The notes beneath the pieces are model-generated. The model was not told the DNA's origin, ran no database searches, and saw nothing but the letters and a program-made list of their open reading frames with translations. DNA of 64,000 nt, from positions 88,061,001-88,125,000 of the forward strand of contig CM070903.1 in assembly GCA_036417435.1 (NCBI GenBank), read 5' to 3'. Made by a program: the position numbers and the translations under genes. The stretch's first letter is position 1, and every line of letters begins with the position of its first letter. This DNA is from Inia geoffrensis. Lineage: Eukaryota; Chordata; Mammalia; Artiodactyla; Iniidae. This document shows, piece after piece, positions 22,034 through 33,735 of this stretch.

Positions 22034-22662
22034 GTATTGGTTGGGATTCTCCAGAAAAATAAACCGATAGGAGATATATATAATATAAATAATTGTAAAG
22101 AAATATGTAAATAATATATATATGAGAGAGGTGGAGATAGAAATTTATTATAAAGAATTGGCTCACACAGTTATGGAGACTACTCTTTGCCATCTGCAAG
22201 TTGGAGACCCAGGAAAGTTAGTTGTATAGTTCCAGTCTGAGCCTGAAGTTCTGAGAACCAGGAGAACCAGTGGTGCAAGTCCAAGTCCAAGTTTGAAGGC
22301 CTGAGAACTGGAGAACCAGTGTTGTAAATTCTAGTCTGAGTACAAAGGTCTTGAAAATCAGGAGCTCCGATGGAGTGAGTTGAAGTCTGAAGGGGGGGGA
22401 AGGCTAATGTATCAGCTCAATAAGTCAGGCAGAGAGAGAGCATTTTCCCCTTCCTCCGCCTTTTTTTGTTCTATTCAGTTTTCAATGGATTGGATGATGC
22501 CCACCCACATGGATGACGCCAATCTGCTTTACTCAGTCTATGAATTCAAATGCTAATCTCTCCCAGAAACACCCTCACAGACACACTCAGAAATGTTTAA
22601 CCAAATGTCTGGGCACCCCATGACCCAGTCAGGTTGTCACATAAAATTAACCATAGCAAATT
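22034..22662 (+). mobile_element. Old interspersed repeat, family X, copy 1 (family not named)
   Basis: It matches the element at 61656-62168 in order: GGGATTCTCCAGAAAAATAA, ATTGGCTCACACAGTTATGG, CTGAGAACCAGGAGAACCAG, GGATTGGATGATGCCCACCC, CAATCTGCTTTACTCAGTCT and ATAAAATTAACCATAGC. The centre has three imperfect units around CTGAGAACCAGGAG, more than the other copy. AATTTGTGT (22026-22034) and AATTGTGTG (about 22661) may be its duplication. I know this as a common mammalian repeat but cannot assign its class. Confidence 0.7.
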
Positions 22663-22854
22663 GTGTGTAGAATCCAGGGGAATTGTGATTGATGATAAGG
22701 TTAGAGGAGTCCACATTTCACGAATATACCAGGAAAAGGGAATTTGAGTTTTCTAAACACTTCTCTGATTGTAGTTATAGTTACTAGAAATAACATATTT
22801 TTCTTGATAATAATAAGGAAGACTCCTTTATATTAGGTAATTGCTTCACCACAG

Positions 22855-23072
22855 GCAAAACCACAATCATATATATCTTACTGGAGTCTCTAACAGCCCC
22901 TTGAGGTAGGCAAAGTCAACCATATTATGCTGAACTTACAGATGAGGAAAAGAAAGCTAGGACACTTAAGATGGTTTGTCCAAATTCACTCAGATAGAAG
23001 TGGGAAAGCACAAAACAGGTAAAAGTTCATCTGACTCACAGCCCTGTAGCCTTAATAGTGTACCACACTACC
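22855..23072 (+). mobile_element. MIR SINE
   Basis: ACAGCCCCTTGAGGTAGGCA, ACTTACAGATGAGGAAAAGA, GGTTTGTCCAAATTCACTCA and CTGACTCACAGCCCTGTAGC are the MIR 3' half. Confidence 0.8.
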
Positions 23073-24055
23073 TATTATTATTCATAATTTTTAAAAGTTA
23101 GATACAATACATTCCTTTCTTGTGACTCTCCATCTGTAATAAAATAAATTTTTAATAGCAATTTTAAAATATCCTATTTGTACCAAAGGTTGCCTTTGGG
23201 ACATTAAGTACTTTGGCACAATACCACCACGCATCTCTTCATGCTTTTCTAAAGAGATAGAATCTCCCATAAACAACGTGCCAAAGTCTTGATACCTGAA
23301 GTGATCACATGCCATGTCAGTCTATTGTCTCTCACATTTTTGCCACTGTTGCTCCCACTTCAAATGCACAACTTTACAGGGACTGAAAATAGAGTCAGCC
23401 ATATCACTAGACTTTGAAGTTAAAATTATGAAGTGCCAAAGGGAGGTGGCAGGTTATAAATGGGTGTCATTTATTCATATATCAGGGTAATAGCTGAGGC
23501 TCTAGGAATTCTGATAGCAATTTCTTAAAACCATACACTAACAATAGTATCCAGGTTTGGGGGGTTTGTGTTCGTGACTCTGAAATGTAACAGGGAGATT
23601 AAGAATATTCATACACACACACAAACACACATGATTACAGTTAGCTCTGGTAGCTGCCATGTCTCCTCTATAAAGAAAGAATAGCAGTTGATTATGAATA
23701 TAGAGAGAGGTAGTAATGTGGTTATTATTTTTCAGAAAAGTTCCTATTGGTAAAATGACTTTTAATTAAAAATTGGGCCTTTGTATCTTATATTTAGAAT
23801 ACTTAAGTGTTTCATATACACTTAGTGCTTAGCATTTTAATTCATTTTCTATCTTCCACAGCTTTTAAATGGGACCATTTTATGAACATCAGTGAAAATA
23901 AAAAGGAGATATTTCTCTCCTTTTCTTGCTATATCATCTCACACAATAATAGGTGCCAAAAATCTTCAACATTGTTACTCTTTGACTTCTCTGTGTATCT
24001 ATGTGGCTTTTTAAAATGCTTATATAATTTACACACATACATTATAGAGCCTAAA
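23073..24055. other. Stretch without a recognised feature; small CA run at 23611-23632
   Basis: AT-rich sequence. The only repeat seen is a short ACACACACACAAACACACA tract. No coding feature. Confidence 0.5.
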
Positions 24056-24242
24056 CTCACATGACAGAGCTGAAAGGGACTTTAAAGATCACTTGATTGA
24101 GTCTTGCCTAAGCCCCCTGATTTTATAGATAGGAAAACTAACTCTCAAAGAGTCAAGTGACTTTCCTACGATCACACAGTTGGCCAGGCAGAATTGGCAC
24201 CAGAACTTAGCTTTCAATCCAAGGATTTTTCCACTTCATTTA
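24056..24242 (+). mobile_element. MIR-superfamily SINE relic
   Basis: GAGCTGAAAGGGACTTTAAA, GATCACTTGATTGAGTCTTG, CCCTGATTTTATAGATAGGA, CGATCACACAGTTGGCCAGG and GATTTTTCCACTTC fit a MIR-related consensus in order. The subfamily is unresolved. Confidence 0.65.
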
Positions 24243-24780
24243 TATATTATACATGTGGGTATCAGTATTTTTCATTAATTAAAATTAGCAGCAAATACAA
24301 AAGGCCATGATTCTTCTCTCAATAAAGTTACAAGGTTTTCCTTAGGAAATGACTTTTCCTGCCCAGCAATTGACCACTTATGTGATGTGCAAAAGCTGAA
24401 TTTTACCCAGATTTATAACATTTAAGCTGTTTAGCATTTCATTTTGGAGGTGGTTTGGTAGGGGCTCCCATGACTAGGCTGCCTCTCTCTGGCTAGACCA
24501 TAATTTGACCCTTTGAATTGAAAATGAGATAGAAAGAATTTCACTCTCTTTCCTCTGTATCACATATCATGCAAGCAGTATCCAGATATTTTTTACAATG
24601 ATTGCAGCCCTCCAAAGCCCTGTTTGACAGCCCAAATAATCCTAGACCCTGGAAATTATATAACTTGTGTGAGGAAAGGGGTGAGCATAGGAGTTTGCCA
24701 GCAATGTCCAGACAAGTTCTTATAAGAAAAACTTTACGATGTTTCCATGGAAAGGGGGACAAATTTTTATCTCCTTTATA
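24243..24780. other. Stretch without a recognised feature
   Basis: No repeat or coding feature recognised. Confidence 0.5.
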
Positions 24781-24888
24781 TTTTTACTGGGGTAGAAATT
24801 GTGTGACCACACGCCATTCAATAATAGTACTTTTTACTGGGGTAGAAATTGTGTGACCACATGCCATTCAATAATAATCCTTTTTACT
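24781..24888. repeat. 50 bp tandem repeat, about 2.2 units
   Basis: TTTTTACTGGGGTAGAAATT at 24781 recurs at 24831 with the remainder of a 50 bp unit. A third partial TTTTTACT starts at 24881. The two full units differ at only a few bases, so the duplication is fairly recent. Confidence 0.93.
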
Positions 24889-25184
24889 AAATTTGTGATA
24901 AATATGAGATGAGTTCTATCTGATTTATTTTTAAATATACACCTGTATGTATCTGTATCACAACAGTAAGCAAGCGGGATTTCTAAACAAAGAGGTTTAA
25001 GTAGAAACCTGTGGGTATGACACATTTTCCTCTCTCAGGGCAGAGATGCAGTCTTTCTTTTTGGAAGGGGTGCATGGCTTGGCAGTACTTTGCTTTAGAA
25101 CAGTAAGTCATGGCCACAGTCTGTCTATCCATCTTCATATGAGAAGAAAAAAATCATATGTAAGGGCTCTTGAGCCCCACAGAG
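24889..25184. other. Stretch without a recognised feature
   Basis: No repeat or coding feature recognised. Confidence 0.45.
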
Positions 25185-25475
25185 AGATTTTTTCCACTGT
25201 GCGGACTTTAGTTGCGGTGAGCGGGGGCTACTCTTGCTTGCGGTGCGGGGGCTTCTCATTGCAGTGGCTTCTCTTGTTGCGGAGCACGGGCTCTAGGCAC
25301 ATGGGCTTCAGTAGTTGTGGCACGTGGGCTCAGCAGCTGTGGCTCACGGGCCTCAGAGCACAGACTCAGCAGTTGTGGCTCATGGGCCTAGTTGCTCCAT
25401 GGCATGTGGGATCCTTCCGGACCAAGGATCGAACCTGTGTTCCCTGCATTGGCAGGCAGATTCCCAATTGCACTA
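25185..25475 (-). mobile_element. CHR-1 type SINE (long form)
   Basis: On + it reads GACTTTAGTTGCGGTGAGCG, TTGTTGCGGAGCACGGGCTC, GTAGTTGTGGCACGTGGGCT, GGCATGTGGGATCCTTCCGG and TGCATTGGCAGGCAGATTCC. This is the reverse of a tRNA-type head with a longer body than CHR-2. The 5' terminal CAGGGAAGCCC is missing. The middle has extra GGCTCA-containing units, so a local expansion is likely. It is more diverged than the CHR-2 copies. Confidence 0.85.
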
Positions 25476-25589
25476 AAACAAAGGAATAATAACACATGTC
25501 CATTTAGTGCTTGTACAAATTCAAGCTTACATTTTTCTTTTGATCAAGCATATTTCTGGTCTTATTTTCTATCCTTTCCTCAAGCTTTT

Positions 25590-25725
25590 TGCTTGCTCGT
25601 TATTTACTCAATTATTGCCTAATGTGTTCCAGGCACTTTTCTAGGCATATTAAGATGAAGACATATGGTGCCTGTTTTCAAGCAGCTCATTGTCTTATAC
25701 AAGTGTCAGGCTGGTAAGCAAACAT
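25590..25725 (+). mobile_element. Old repeat relic (MIR/L2 era), unresolved
   Basis: TAATGTGTTCCAGGCACTTT, CTAGGCATATTAAGATGAAG and CAAGCAGCTCATTGTCTTAT resemble a common old mammalian repeat with the 'gtgccaggcactgttctaggc' motif. Confidence 0.4.
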
Positions 25726-26084
25726 TTGTCTTTGTATCCCTAGTGTAAACACCCTAAACTCCAAAAGACCTACAGCTTCAGCCCCTCTCTCATTACTCTT
25801 TGTATTATGTTCTACTTCTGATCCATTGAGGTGTTTATCTTGTTTTAATGCCACTGTGCCTTTTAAATGTTCTTTTTATGAATTATCTATCATGATGTGT
25901 GTTTGCAGCAGTGCAAGTCTTCTCAGCTTGAACTTGAAACTCAAACAAATTGGAATAAGAAATCCCAATATTTGCAGTGGTTTTAAATATTTTATAAAAT
26001 ATAGAAATTAGCTGTTAATTGACAATTTAAAACAAATAAACAATCATGAGCCTCTGGGTTACAAAAGTATTTTGTAAAGAAAAT
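25726..26084. other. Stretch without a recognised feature
   Basis: No repeat or coding feature recognised. Confidence 0.45.
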
Positions 26085-27240
26085 TATTTTAAACTGTTTA
26101 TTAGAAAAATTTCATACAAAAATATATAATAAGCCTCCATGTGCCTATCACACAGGTACAACAATTATAACCAGCCTGATATTCTTGTTTCATTTATACC
26201 CACCCCAACACTTTTTTTTCTTCCTTTAATGGAAATAAAGTGGTGGAGCATTTTAAAGCACATCCCCAGCATTATATCATTTCTTCCACAGACACTTCAT
26301 ACTTTTAACAGAAAGGGATTTTAAAAAAAAACTCACACACACAAAATAACATATCACACCCAACAAAATTAACAATAATTTGTTAATATTATATAATACC
26401 CTGTCTATGCTTAATTTTCCCCAACTGTCTCAAAAGCTGCCTTTTCAAAGTTAATAAAGACCACACATTGCAACTGTTTGTCCTTTAATCTCTTTTATTG
26501 GATATCAGTGTACTCTCCCCTTTTTCAAAAAATATTTATTTGGGGAGAAAAACTGTAGAATTTCCTACATTCTGGATTTAGCTGATTGTATCTTGCAGTG
26601 TAAATTAGCATATTCTTCTTTTTCCCTTTTTTCCTTAAAACTAGTACTTATATCTTCAGGCTTAATTAGATCAAATCCTTTCTTCAGGGATATTTTATAG
26701 GTGGTGCTGTGTAATTTCTACTGCTTTACATCATGGGACACATATCTGTTTGGTCAACTTTGGGTGACATTACGATTAATTACAGGGCTCAGGTGGTGTC
26801 CTCTCAGGTCCATCTATTACAATTTTCCATTAACCTTTTACCTAATGGTTATAGCAGCCACTGCTGATTGTTACTTAGATCCATTATTCCATTAGGTATT
26901 GCAAAATAGTGATTTTCTAATTCTATCATTTGTTCTGCATTTATTAGCTTTAATTGTTTGATTAAAGAAGAATTTTCCTTCAATAACTATTTGGTACCCT
27001 GACATATCCTGTTCATACAGGAAAGGAAGAATAAATGCTTGATTCTCTACCTTTATCAGTTTTCAGAATAATGAGTTGGTGCCCTACCTTGCTTTTCTGC
27101 TGGGTCTCCTTGGTGGTTTAAAGTAGCACGATGTTTTTCATCTCCACGTAGCACTTCTTTACCTTACATGGTTCCTTTTCTATGACATCCTGATCTGATT
27201 TCAAAATGGAACATTCTCTTAAGTCTTCTTTCATCCATAA
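26085..27240 (-). mobile_element. Ancient repeat, probably L1M 3' region, minus strand
   Basis: On + it reads AAATTTCATACAAAAATATA, CTCCATGTGCCTATCACACA, TCTTGTTTCATTTATACCCA, TTTCCTACATTCTGGATTTA, TAGGTGGTGCTGTGTAATTT, TTAGATCCATTATTCCATTA and GCAAAATAGTGATTTTCTAA. The order matches a long mammalian repeat I associate with old L1 3' regions. The class is inferred from memory. The right edge is vague. Confidence 0.5.
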
Positions 27241-27439
27241 ATCATGAATCTCCTAAATATTCTTCTGTTTTGTGTAAGTCAGTGAGGAAAAGAAGCTATG
27301 TTAGGTTTTTCAATTAGTGGAAATGTAATATGGGACATTGGTTACAAATAGGAGGTCTAAAGAAGTAAAGGGGGGTTACTGGTAACTACAAGAAGCGACA
27401 ACCCATCGAGGCTGAAGGAAAATGGTTGTATGCAGTGCC

Positions 27440-27940
27440 CACAAGAACTTCATCCCCAAGGCTACTGAGCACCTGCCACTGACTTTGGAACCACTGCTGC
27501 TAGCACCACTGCAGGAGTGTGGAACTCACATTTCCACTGACACTGCAGTAGCTTCTGTCACTGCTGCTGCTGGAATCAGACTGCCTGAGCGCTATGTTGA
27601 TGGGGATGACAAAGCACTCCCTACTGCCATAGCCGCTGGACCACATTGTCTGAGAGGAACCCAGGAGACTGCATTCACCCCGTGCAGCCGTCACTTCTAG
27701 AAGAGCCACCAAAACCTAAAATAGGGGGAAAAATGGCTTCTTCTTTTTCTCCTGCCTCCGAGTCTAATCTCTTACTATAGTTCTTTGCACTGAGAGAACC
27801 CAGCCAGAAGAACCATGCTTGCAAGGGGGTCTGTGAAATGTAGTTTTTAGGCTTCTCTCCTCTGCAATATTGAGCAAAACATGAAAGCGCAGGATGAAGC
27901 TGACAGCAGACAGACAAATGATCACACATGCTTCTTTCAG
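27440..27940. other. Possible old repeat relic, GC-richer than its surroundings
   Basis: Repeated CTGCTG/CCACTG words (ACCACTGCTGCTAGCACCAC, TGTCACTGCTGCTGCTGGAA) are followed by GAGAACCCAGCCAGAAGAAC and GTGAAATGTAGTTTTTAGGC. The second part recalls an old repeat with a 'gaacccaaccagaagcc' motif. The 92-residue frame at 27422-27700 has no known domain and is not supported as a gene. Confidence 0.3.
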
Positions 27941-28299
27941 TAAATCCATCTTTGCAGAGGGAGCCAAGTCCTCCAAGTCTTCAGTAATATGTGGAGCTGC
28001 AGAATGTTTTTTCAAAAGTCGTATGATTTTGCTTATTTACTATTCACAATAGGAAGTTGTGTGTGTGTGTATTGTGATTTTATAGTCAAATAGGAGTTAA
28101 ATTTATTTCATAAATTACAGAGAGGTCTTTAGTTTCAGACTAATAGCCTAAAATTTTAATATATGTAAATAATTATTGACATCAGACCAATTTAGAGATC
28201 AAACTATCTGGGCAACAAAAGAAACCAAAGCCATGGGGGGAGCTTCATATCAATAAAATATAACATAGACAGAATTTCTAAGGAAAGACCCTGCCATAC
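27941..28299. other. Stretch without a recognised feature
   Basis: AT-rich, with a short TG run at 28059-28070. Confidence 0.45.
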
Positions 28300-29744
28300 A
28301 GGATCGCTTTTTATTTTTTAATAATTTTTATTGGAGTATACTTGATTTACAATGTTGTGTTAGTTCCAGGTGTACAGCAAAGTGAACCAGTTATACACAT
28401 ACATATATCCACTCTTCTTTAGATTCTTTTCCCATATAGGTCATTACAGTGTATTGAGTAGAGTTCCCTGTGATATACAGTAAGTCCTTATTAGTCATCT
28501 TTTATATATAGTAGTGTGTATATCTCAATCCCAATCTCCCAATTTATCCCTCCCCCTGATCCCCCCTGGTAACCATAAGTTTGTTTTCTACATCTGTGGC
28601 TCTATTTCTGTTTTGTAAATACGTTCATTTGTACATTTTTTTTTACATTCCACATATAAGCGATATCATATATTAGTCTTTCTCTGTCCGACTTACTCAG
28701 TATGACAATCTCTAGGTCCATTTATGTTGCTACAAATGGCAGTATTTAGTTCGTTTTTATGACTAATATTTCATTGTATATATGTACCACATCTTCTCTA
28801 TCCACTCCTCTGTCAATGGACATTTAGGTTGCTTCCATGTCTTGGCTGTTGTAAATAGTGCTGCAATGAACATTGGGGTGCATGTATCCTTTCAAATTAT
28901 GGTTTTCTCCGGATATATGTCCAGGAGTGGGATTGCTGGATCATATGGTAGTTCTATATTTAGTTTTTTAAGGAACATCCGTACGGTTCTCCATAATGGC
29001 TGTACCAGTTTACCTTCCCACCAACAGTGTAGGAGGGTTCCCTTTTCTCCACACCCTCTCCAGCATTTATTGTTTGTAGATTTTTTGATGATGGCCATTC
29101 TGACCAGTGTGAGGTGATACCTCTTTGTAGTTTTGATTTGCATTTCTCTAATGATTAGTGATGTTGAGCATCTTTTCATGTGCTTTTTGGCCATCTGTGT
29201 GTCTTCTTTGGAGAAATGTCTATTTAGTTCTTCCATCCACTTTTTGATTTGGTTGTTTGTTTTTTTGATATTGAGCTGCATGAGCTGTTTGTATATTTTG
29301 GAGATTAATCCCTTGTCAGTCACTTTGTTTGCAAATATTTTCTCCCATTCTGTGGGTTGTCTTTTTGTTTTGTTTATGGTTTCCTTTGCTGTGCAAAAGC
29401 TTTTAAATTTAATTAGGTCCCATTTGTTTATTTTTGTTTTTATTTTCATTACTCTAGGAAGTGGATCAAAAAAGATATTGCTGGGATTTGTGTCAGAGTG
29501 TTCTGCCTGTGTTTTCCTCTATGAGTTTCATAGTATCCAGGCTTAAATTTAGGTCTTTAATCCATTTTAAGTTTATTTTTTGTGTATGGTGTTAGAGAGT
29601 TTTCTAATTTCATTCTTTTACATGTAGCTGTCCAGTTTTCCCAGCACCACTTATTGAAGAGACTGTCTTTTCTCCATTCTATATTCTTGCCTCATTTGTC
29701 ATAGATTAGTTGACCTTAGGTGCTTGGGTTTATCTCTGGACTTT
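28300..29744 (-). mobile_element. Cetartiodactyl L1 of intermediate age, 5'-truncated
   Basis: On + it opens TTTTTATTGGAGTATACTTG, a 3' UTR variant different from the youngest copies here. It continues through ORF2 C-terminal sequence to about 29744. A 185-residue ORF2 frame remains (28892-29449) with [18 protein letters not shown], in which the last cysteine of the motif is replaced by glycine. CAGGATCGCTTTT (28299-28311) and CAAGATCTCTTTT (29745-29757) look like its target-site duplication. It is inactive. Confidence 0.88.
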
Positions 29745-29757
29745 CAAGATCTCTTTT

Positions 29758-30344
29758 AAGTGACAGTTTTTATCAGGATCTAGGTTGGGGCCTTTGCAGG
29801 TGGTAAGTATGCTCTTCCTGCAGCCAATTTGTAAACATGAAGGGAAGCCAAAGAGAAAGTCCAAAGAGTCCCTCAGACTATCCTTGCTATCCAGGTACAG
29901 GTCAGAAAACTTTGTCTCTCATTTAGCTATGTCATGGGAGTGGGCTTGTTCCTACTTAATTACCTGGGACAACACCATGGATCTCCCGGTTTTCTTCCCC
30001 TCGTCAAATCAGCATTTTACCTTACACACATTTCTCCAAATGTTTGGTAAATAGATGATACTTAGCCTTGGTTTCCGAGGCAGCTAAAAAAGCTGCCTCA
30101 CCTGCATACATTTTTTGAAGGTTTTTAAATAGGAATTTAAGAGGAAAAGCTAGGGAATCTGTGCTTATAAAATAACGCTACTGAAAAATATACTTATTCT
30201 ATAATTATTATTTCAGCACTTAACCTTACATGCTTCATTAATTGTCAACTGGTACAAAATCTATGTTTAAATGTTTCCATCTATATGGAGTATTAGTATG
30301 TTTCTTTGAAAATGTATTTAATAAATTAAATAATATATATAATA
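29758..30344. other. Stretch without a recognised repeat; small hairpin at 30077-30099
   Basis: GAGGCAGCT, AAAAA, AGCTGCCTC form a perfect 9 bp stem with a 5-base loop. Nothing else recognised. Confidence 0.5.
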
Positions 30345-31480
30345 AATCTTTCTTGAAAAGGTAATACTTTCATATGGTTAAAAATACAAAATACCAAAAT
30401 AGTAAATAGTGAAAAGTCTCCTTCCCACCTGTGTCCTCCAGCCATTCAGTTTCTTTCCCCAGATTCTGGTCCAAATATATTTTCTGCACAAAAGTATACT
30501 CATATATCCTGTTTCACACCTTGTTTTTTCACTTAACAGTGTATATTGTAGATCACTCCATATCAGTACATAAATAGATGCCAGTTTCCCCCATGTATAG
30601 GATAAACTCCTAGAAGTGGAATTGCTGTATCAAATATTATATCTTTTGTAATTTTGATGGGTATTGTCAAATCATCATCCATAGGACAATTTACACTTTC
30701 ACTATCAACATGTGAGAGTACCTGTTTTCCCACATTCTCACCATCACAGTGTATTATCAAACTTTTCATCTTTACCAGCTGAAAAAAACCTGTGATATCA
30801 GTGTAATAAAAGAAATTCTTTTATTATAAATGATGATAAGCATTTTTGTATGATTAAGTAATGTTTTTCTTTCCTCTTTTGTGAACTGCCAATTCATAGT
30901 CTTTGTCCATTTTTTCAATTGGTTTTATGGTCTTTTTCTCATCAATTTTTAGAAATGTTTTATATTTCAGGAAAACTGGCCCTCTATTTATGAGGTAATT
31001 TGCAAATATCTTCCTATTACATTATTTGTCTTTTGTCTTTGTATGTGGTCATCTTTGTAAAAAATATATGGCATAAATTTATTAAGCTTTTCCTTTATGG
31101 CTTTTGAGTTTTATGTCATAGCTAGACAGAGCTTCCCCAATCTTGAATTTTTTTTATTGTCTCATTTTTAAACACTTAAACCTTTATATTTAAATATTTG
31201 ATCTATTGACCTAATGAGACTTACAGTATGGTTCCAATTTTATTGTCTTATATGGCTAACCATTTCCCCTGAAACTATTCATTGTATAATTCATCTTTAC
31301 CCTATGGATTTGAACATGTTTATGATCTACCAAATTATTTATTTGTCTATTTCTGGACTTTGTGTTCTGTTCAATCAATCCGTCTATTTGTATGCCTAAT
31401 GATGTTATTTGAAGTATTGTTACTTTATAATGTGTTTACTATCTGGTAAGCCTACTTCTTCCCTTGTCAATCTTATCTTT
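30345..31480 (-). mobile_element. Ancient L1ME-type fragment, 3' UTR and ORF2
   Basis: On + the order is that of the L1ME/L1M4 3' region reversed: AGTCTCCTTCCCACCTGTGT, TAGATCACTCCATATCAGTA, GAAGTGGAATTGCTGTATCA, TTTGTGAACTGCCAATTCAT, TTGCAAATATCTTCCTATTA, GCTAGACAGAGCTTCCCCAA and TTTCTGGACTTTGTGTTCTG. No useful frame remains. Confidence 0.8.
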
Positions 31481-32045
31481 AAAGGCTTCAGGACCTCAAG
31501 AGGTTTTGAAACTACAGATCTAAGCCATCTTTTGCATGTCCATGCAACAGGAAAGGCATTGCATCAGTCACAGTCCATGCAAGCATGAAGCCAGTATCCA
31601 ATGTGCAGGCACTTTTGCTAGATGCAGAGAAAATCCCAGTAAACTGGTGATTCAGGATGGTGCCTTTTGTAAGCAAGTTTAAGAAACTTGAAGAATTTTA
31701 AAGAAATGTTGCTGTGTAAATTCATTCCCCATTCTGCTTCAAACGAAGAAGCAGGAGTTGAAAGAGTTACCATTTCAAAGAATCAAGCAGAAAAGCCAGA
31801 TAAAGGAAGAAAAATGGATCTGGCATTGGATCTAGAGCATGGTGCCACATCTTGAATAAGCACTACATTTATTAAAATGGAACCAGGGCCAAGTCACCTG
31901 TCTACTACATTTTATTCCCATTTGGGTAATCTTCAGTCATCTTCCCTAGTTTGAGCATTTGCGTGATTTAGTTTCAACTCTGATTTTTTAAGTTGTTACT
32001 GTCTGCTCTAGGAGAAAAGCAATACAGAGACACTTAAAAAAAAAT
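31481..32045. other. Stretch without a recognised feature
   Basis: No repeat recognised. The segment 31680-31850 is purine-rich but translates without a convincing frame. Confidence 0.45.
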
Positions 32046-32285
32046 CCTGGTGTAGATTGCCTCAGTGAAAAGCCTGTTTTGTCACTTACTAGCTGAGGGA
32101 TTTAGGCAAGGTGCATAACCTCTCTTTGTAACCTGCCCCATTTTCCCTATTTGTAAAATGCGAATAACAGTAGCCCTATTTCATCAGGTTGTCTTGAGAA
32201 CTAAATGAGATAATATGCTGGCACTTAGCACAGTGCTTGGCCCATATTATGTACTAGATAAAGTTACTGTTAACTATGATGATCA
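32046..32285 (+). mobile_element. MIR SINE
   Basis: GTCACTTACTAGCTGAGGGA, TTCCCTATTTGTAAAATGCG, CTAAATGAGATAATATGCTG and GCACAGTGCTTGGCCCATAT are in MIR order. It is a well preserved copy. Confidence 0.88.
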
Positions 32286-32299
32286 TCATATCATTTATT

Positions 32300-32445
32300 T
32301 TAACAACTAAGCAACTACATGATGAAAAATTTATTTTTATTTTCACTTTACAGAAACCAAGGTTTTATGTTTTTCCCAATTTCCATAGCTACGCTGTTGC
32401 TAGAAGAAGGGTGAGATTCCAATCCTGTTTTGAGTACATTTCAAT
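32300..32445 (+). mobile_element. MIR SINE, 3' half
   Basis: ATTTTCACTTTACAGAAACC, CCATAGCTACGCTGTTGCTA and AGGGTGAGATTCCAATCCTG fit the MIR 3' half. The 131-residue frame 32276-32671 runs through it and is therefore not a gene. Confidence 0.6.
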
Positions 32446-32869
32446 GAAGCCAACTGTCTTTGTGGCTCTAAATCCTAAAATTGTGTGTTTTCTAAATCTA
32501 ATACTGACCAATGAGGATATCGTCCGTTTTTTTCTTATGCCTCTTCTATTGATTACTTCTCCAGGATTGACTGACTTCACTGACCCCAAATCCTTTGTCA
32601 CATTTAAAACCAACTTGTATTCCCTTCTTTCAGTACTTTATTATATCTCCTCAGTCACTCCCTTTAAATAGTGAAACATAATACTGCTAGTTGTAATGAA
32701 TCCTAGAATACCTAGGATATTCATTTTGAGGCAAAGCCTTGAGACTTTTCACCTGGGTCTTCAGTATTTTATTCTTTATTCACACCCTTTAATAAAATAA
32801 TAGAAATAAAATCACCACTGGAGTTTTAACACCAAAAAAAAGAACTGCCTTATTCAACATTCTGTCCTT
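32446..32869. other. Stretch without a recognised feature
   Basis: No repeat or gene recognised. Confidence 0.4.
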
Positions 32870-33000
32870 TGCTATACATGTAACCAATAAATCCTACCCC
32901 TTTATAGATGAGGAAATTCAGCATCAAAAATGACTCATTTGTCAAAGCTGTAGTCTAAGGTGCATTTGAGATAAACCCTGGGAAGTGTCAGCCTTCCATT
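32870..33000 (+). mobile_element. Possible MIR fragment
   Basis: CCCCTTTATAGATGAGGAAA followed by TTCAGCATCAAAAATGACTC resembles the MIR 3' part. Weak. Confidence 0.4.
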
Positions 33001-33424
33001 CTCCGTTCAGTAGAGTATGGACCTGGGCTTGTTGACTTAGAAAATCCTGGGCCACATGCAATGTAACCCCCTGAGATAATTCAAGAGACTGACTTAGTAT
33101 TTCAGTGCCGTAGTGAGCATAAGAAGATGACCTGGCTTCTAAGCGCTCCATGTGGAATGATAGATGCAGGAGCATATGGTTAAATGATCAATTTTTAGAG
33201 TCCATGCTTCAGGACTTTTTGCAGATTATCTGTCTATCTGTCTGTCTGTCTACCTACTTATTAACTTGTTTGTTTTTCAATGCATTTGAGAAACACCAAA
33301 CTTCTGGAGAAAATATGGCTAAACCTAATTAGTCCCCACTGACCATTCTAGCATCATAGGACTCTACTGGAATCTAATCTGAGGGATTTACAAACCCTTG
33401 GAGGAAATACAACAAAAGGAGTCA
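33001..33424. other. Unassigned; TCTG microsatellite at 33226-33251
   Basis: TATCTGTCTATCTGTCTGTC is a short tetranucleotide run. No other feature. Confidence 0.5.
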
Positions 33425-33735
33425 AAGACACAAACTCAACTCAAACTGGTCAAATAATTGGGAACTTATTGGCTCATATAAATGAGAAGTTCCTAACAGA
33501 GCTGGCGTAGGTACCTGATCTTTGGAATAGGTGCCACTTTTCCAGTGTTTCCAGTGAAACTTCCAAGATTCATTGTAATTGAACCAACTCTGTTTATATG
33601 CCTATCCATGAATCACTGGGCCAAAAGAAAGAAATATACAGTTTTTACCAACTCTTAGAATTGGAGTTAAAGTCATCTTTCTACCTCACTGCACCCCATG
33701 CCCAAAACTATGTGAATTGAGAGTAGAGAAGAGGT
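33425..33735 (+). mobile_element. Old interspersed repeat, family Y, copy 1 (family not named)
   Basis: CAACTCAAACTGGTCAAATA, GGGAACTTATTGGCTCATAT and CTATCCATGAATCACTGGGC match a common old mammalian repeat. Its opening part is paralleled by the sequence at 55680-56075. Confidence 0.5.

Noticed and set aside
25046..25489. 147-residue open frame on +
   Set aside because: Most of it is antisense CHR-1 SINE sequence.
30077..30099. Rho-independent terminator
   Set aside because: The stem-loop is followed by mixed sequence, not a T run, and the context is vertebrate nuclear DNA.
31680..31860. Processed pseudogene
   Set aside because: The purine-rich text gave no frame matching a protein I know and no A tail or duplication was found.
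32276..32671. 131-residue open frame on +
   Set aside because: It begins in a MIR end and crosses another MIR; no domain, no start context and no paralogue support.
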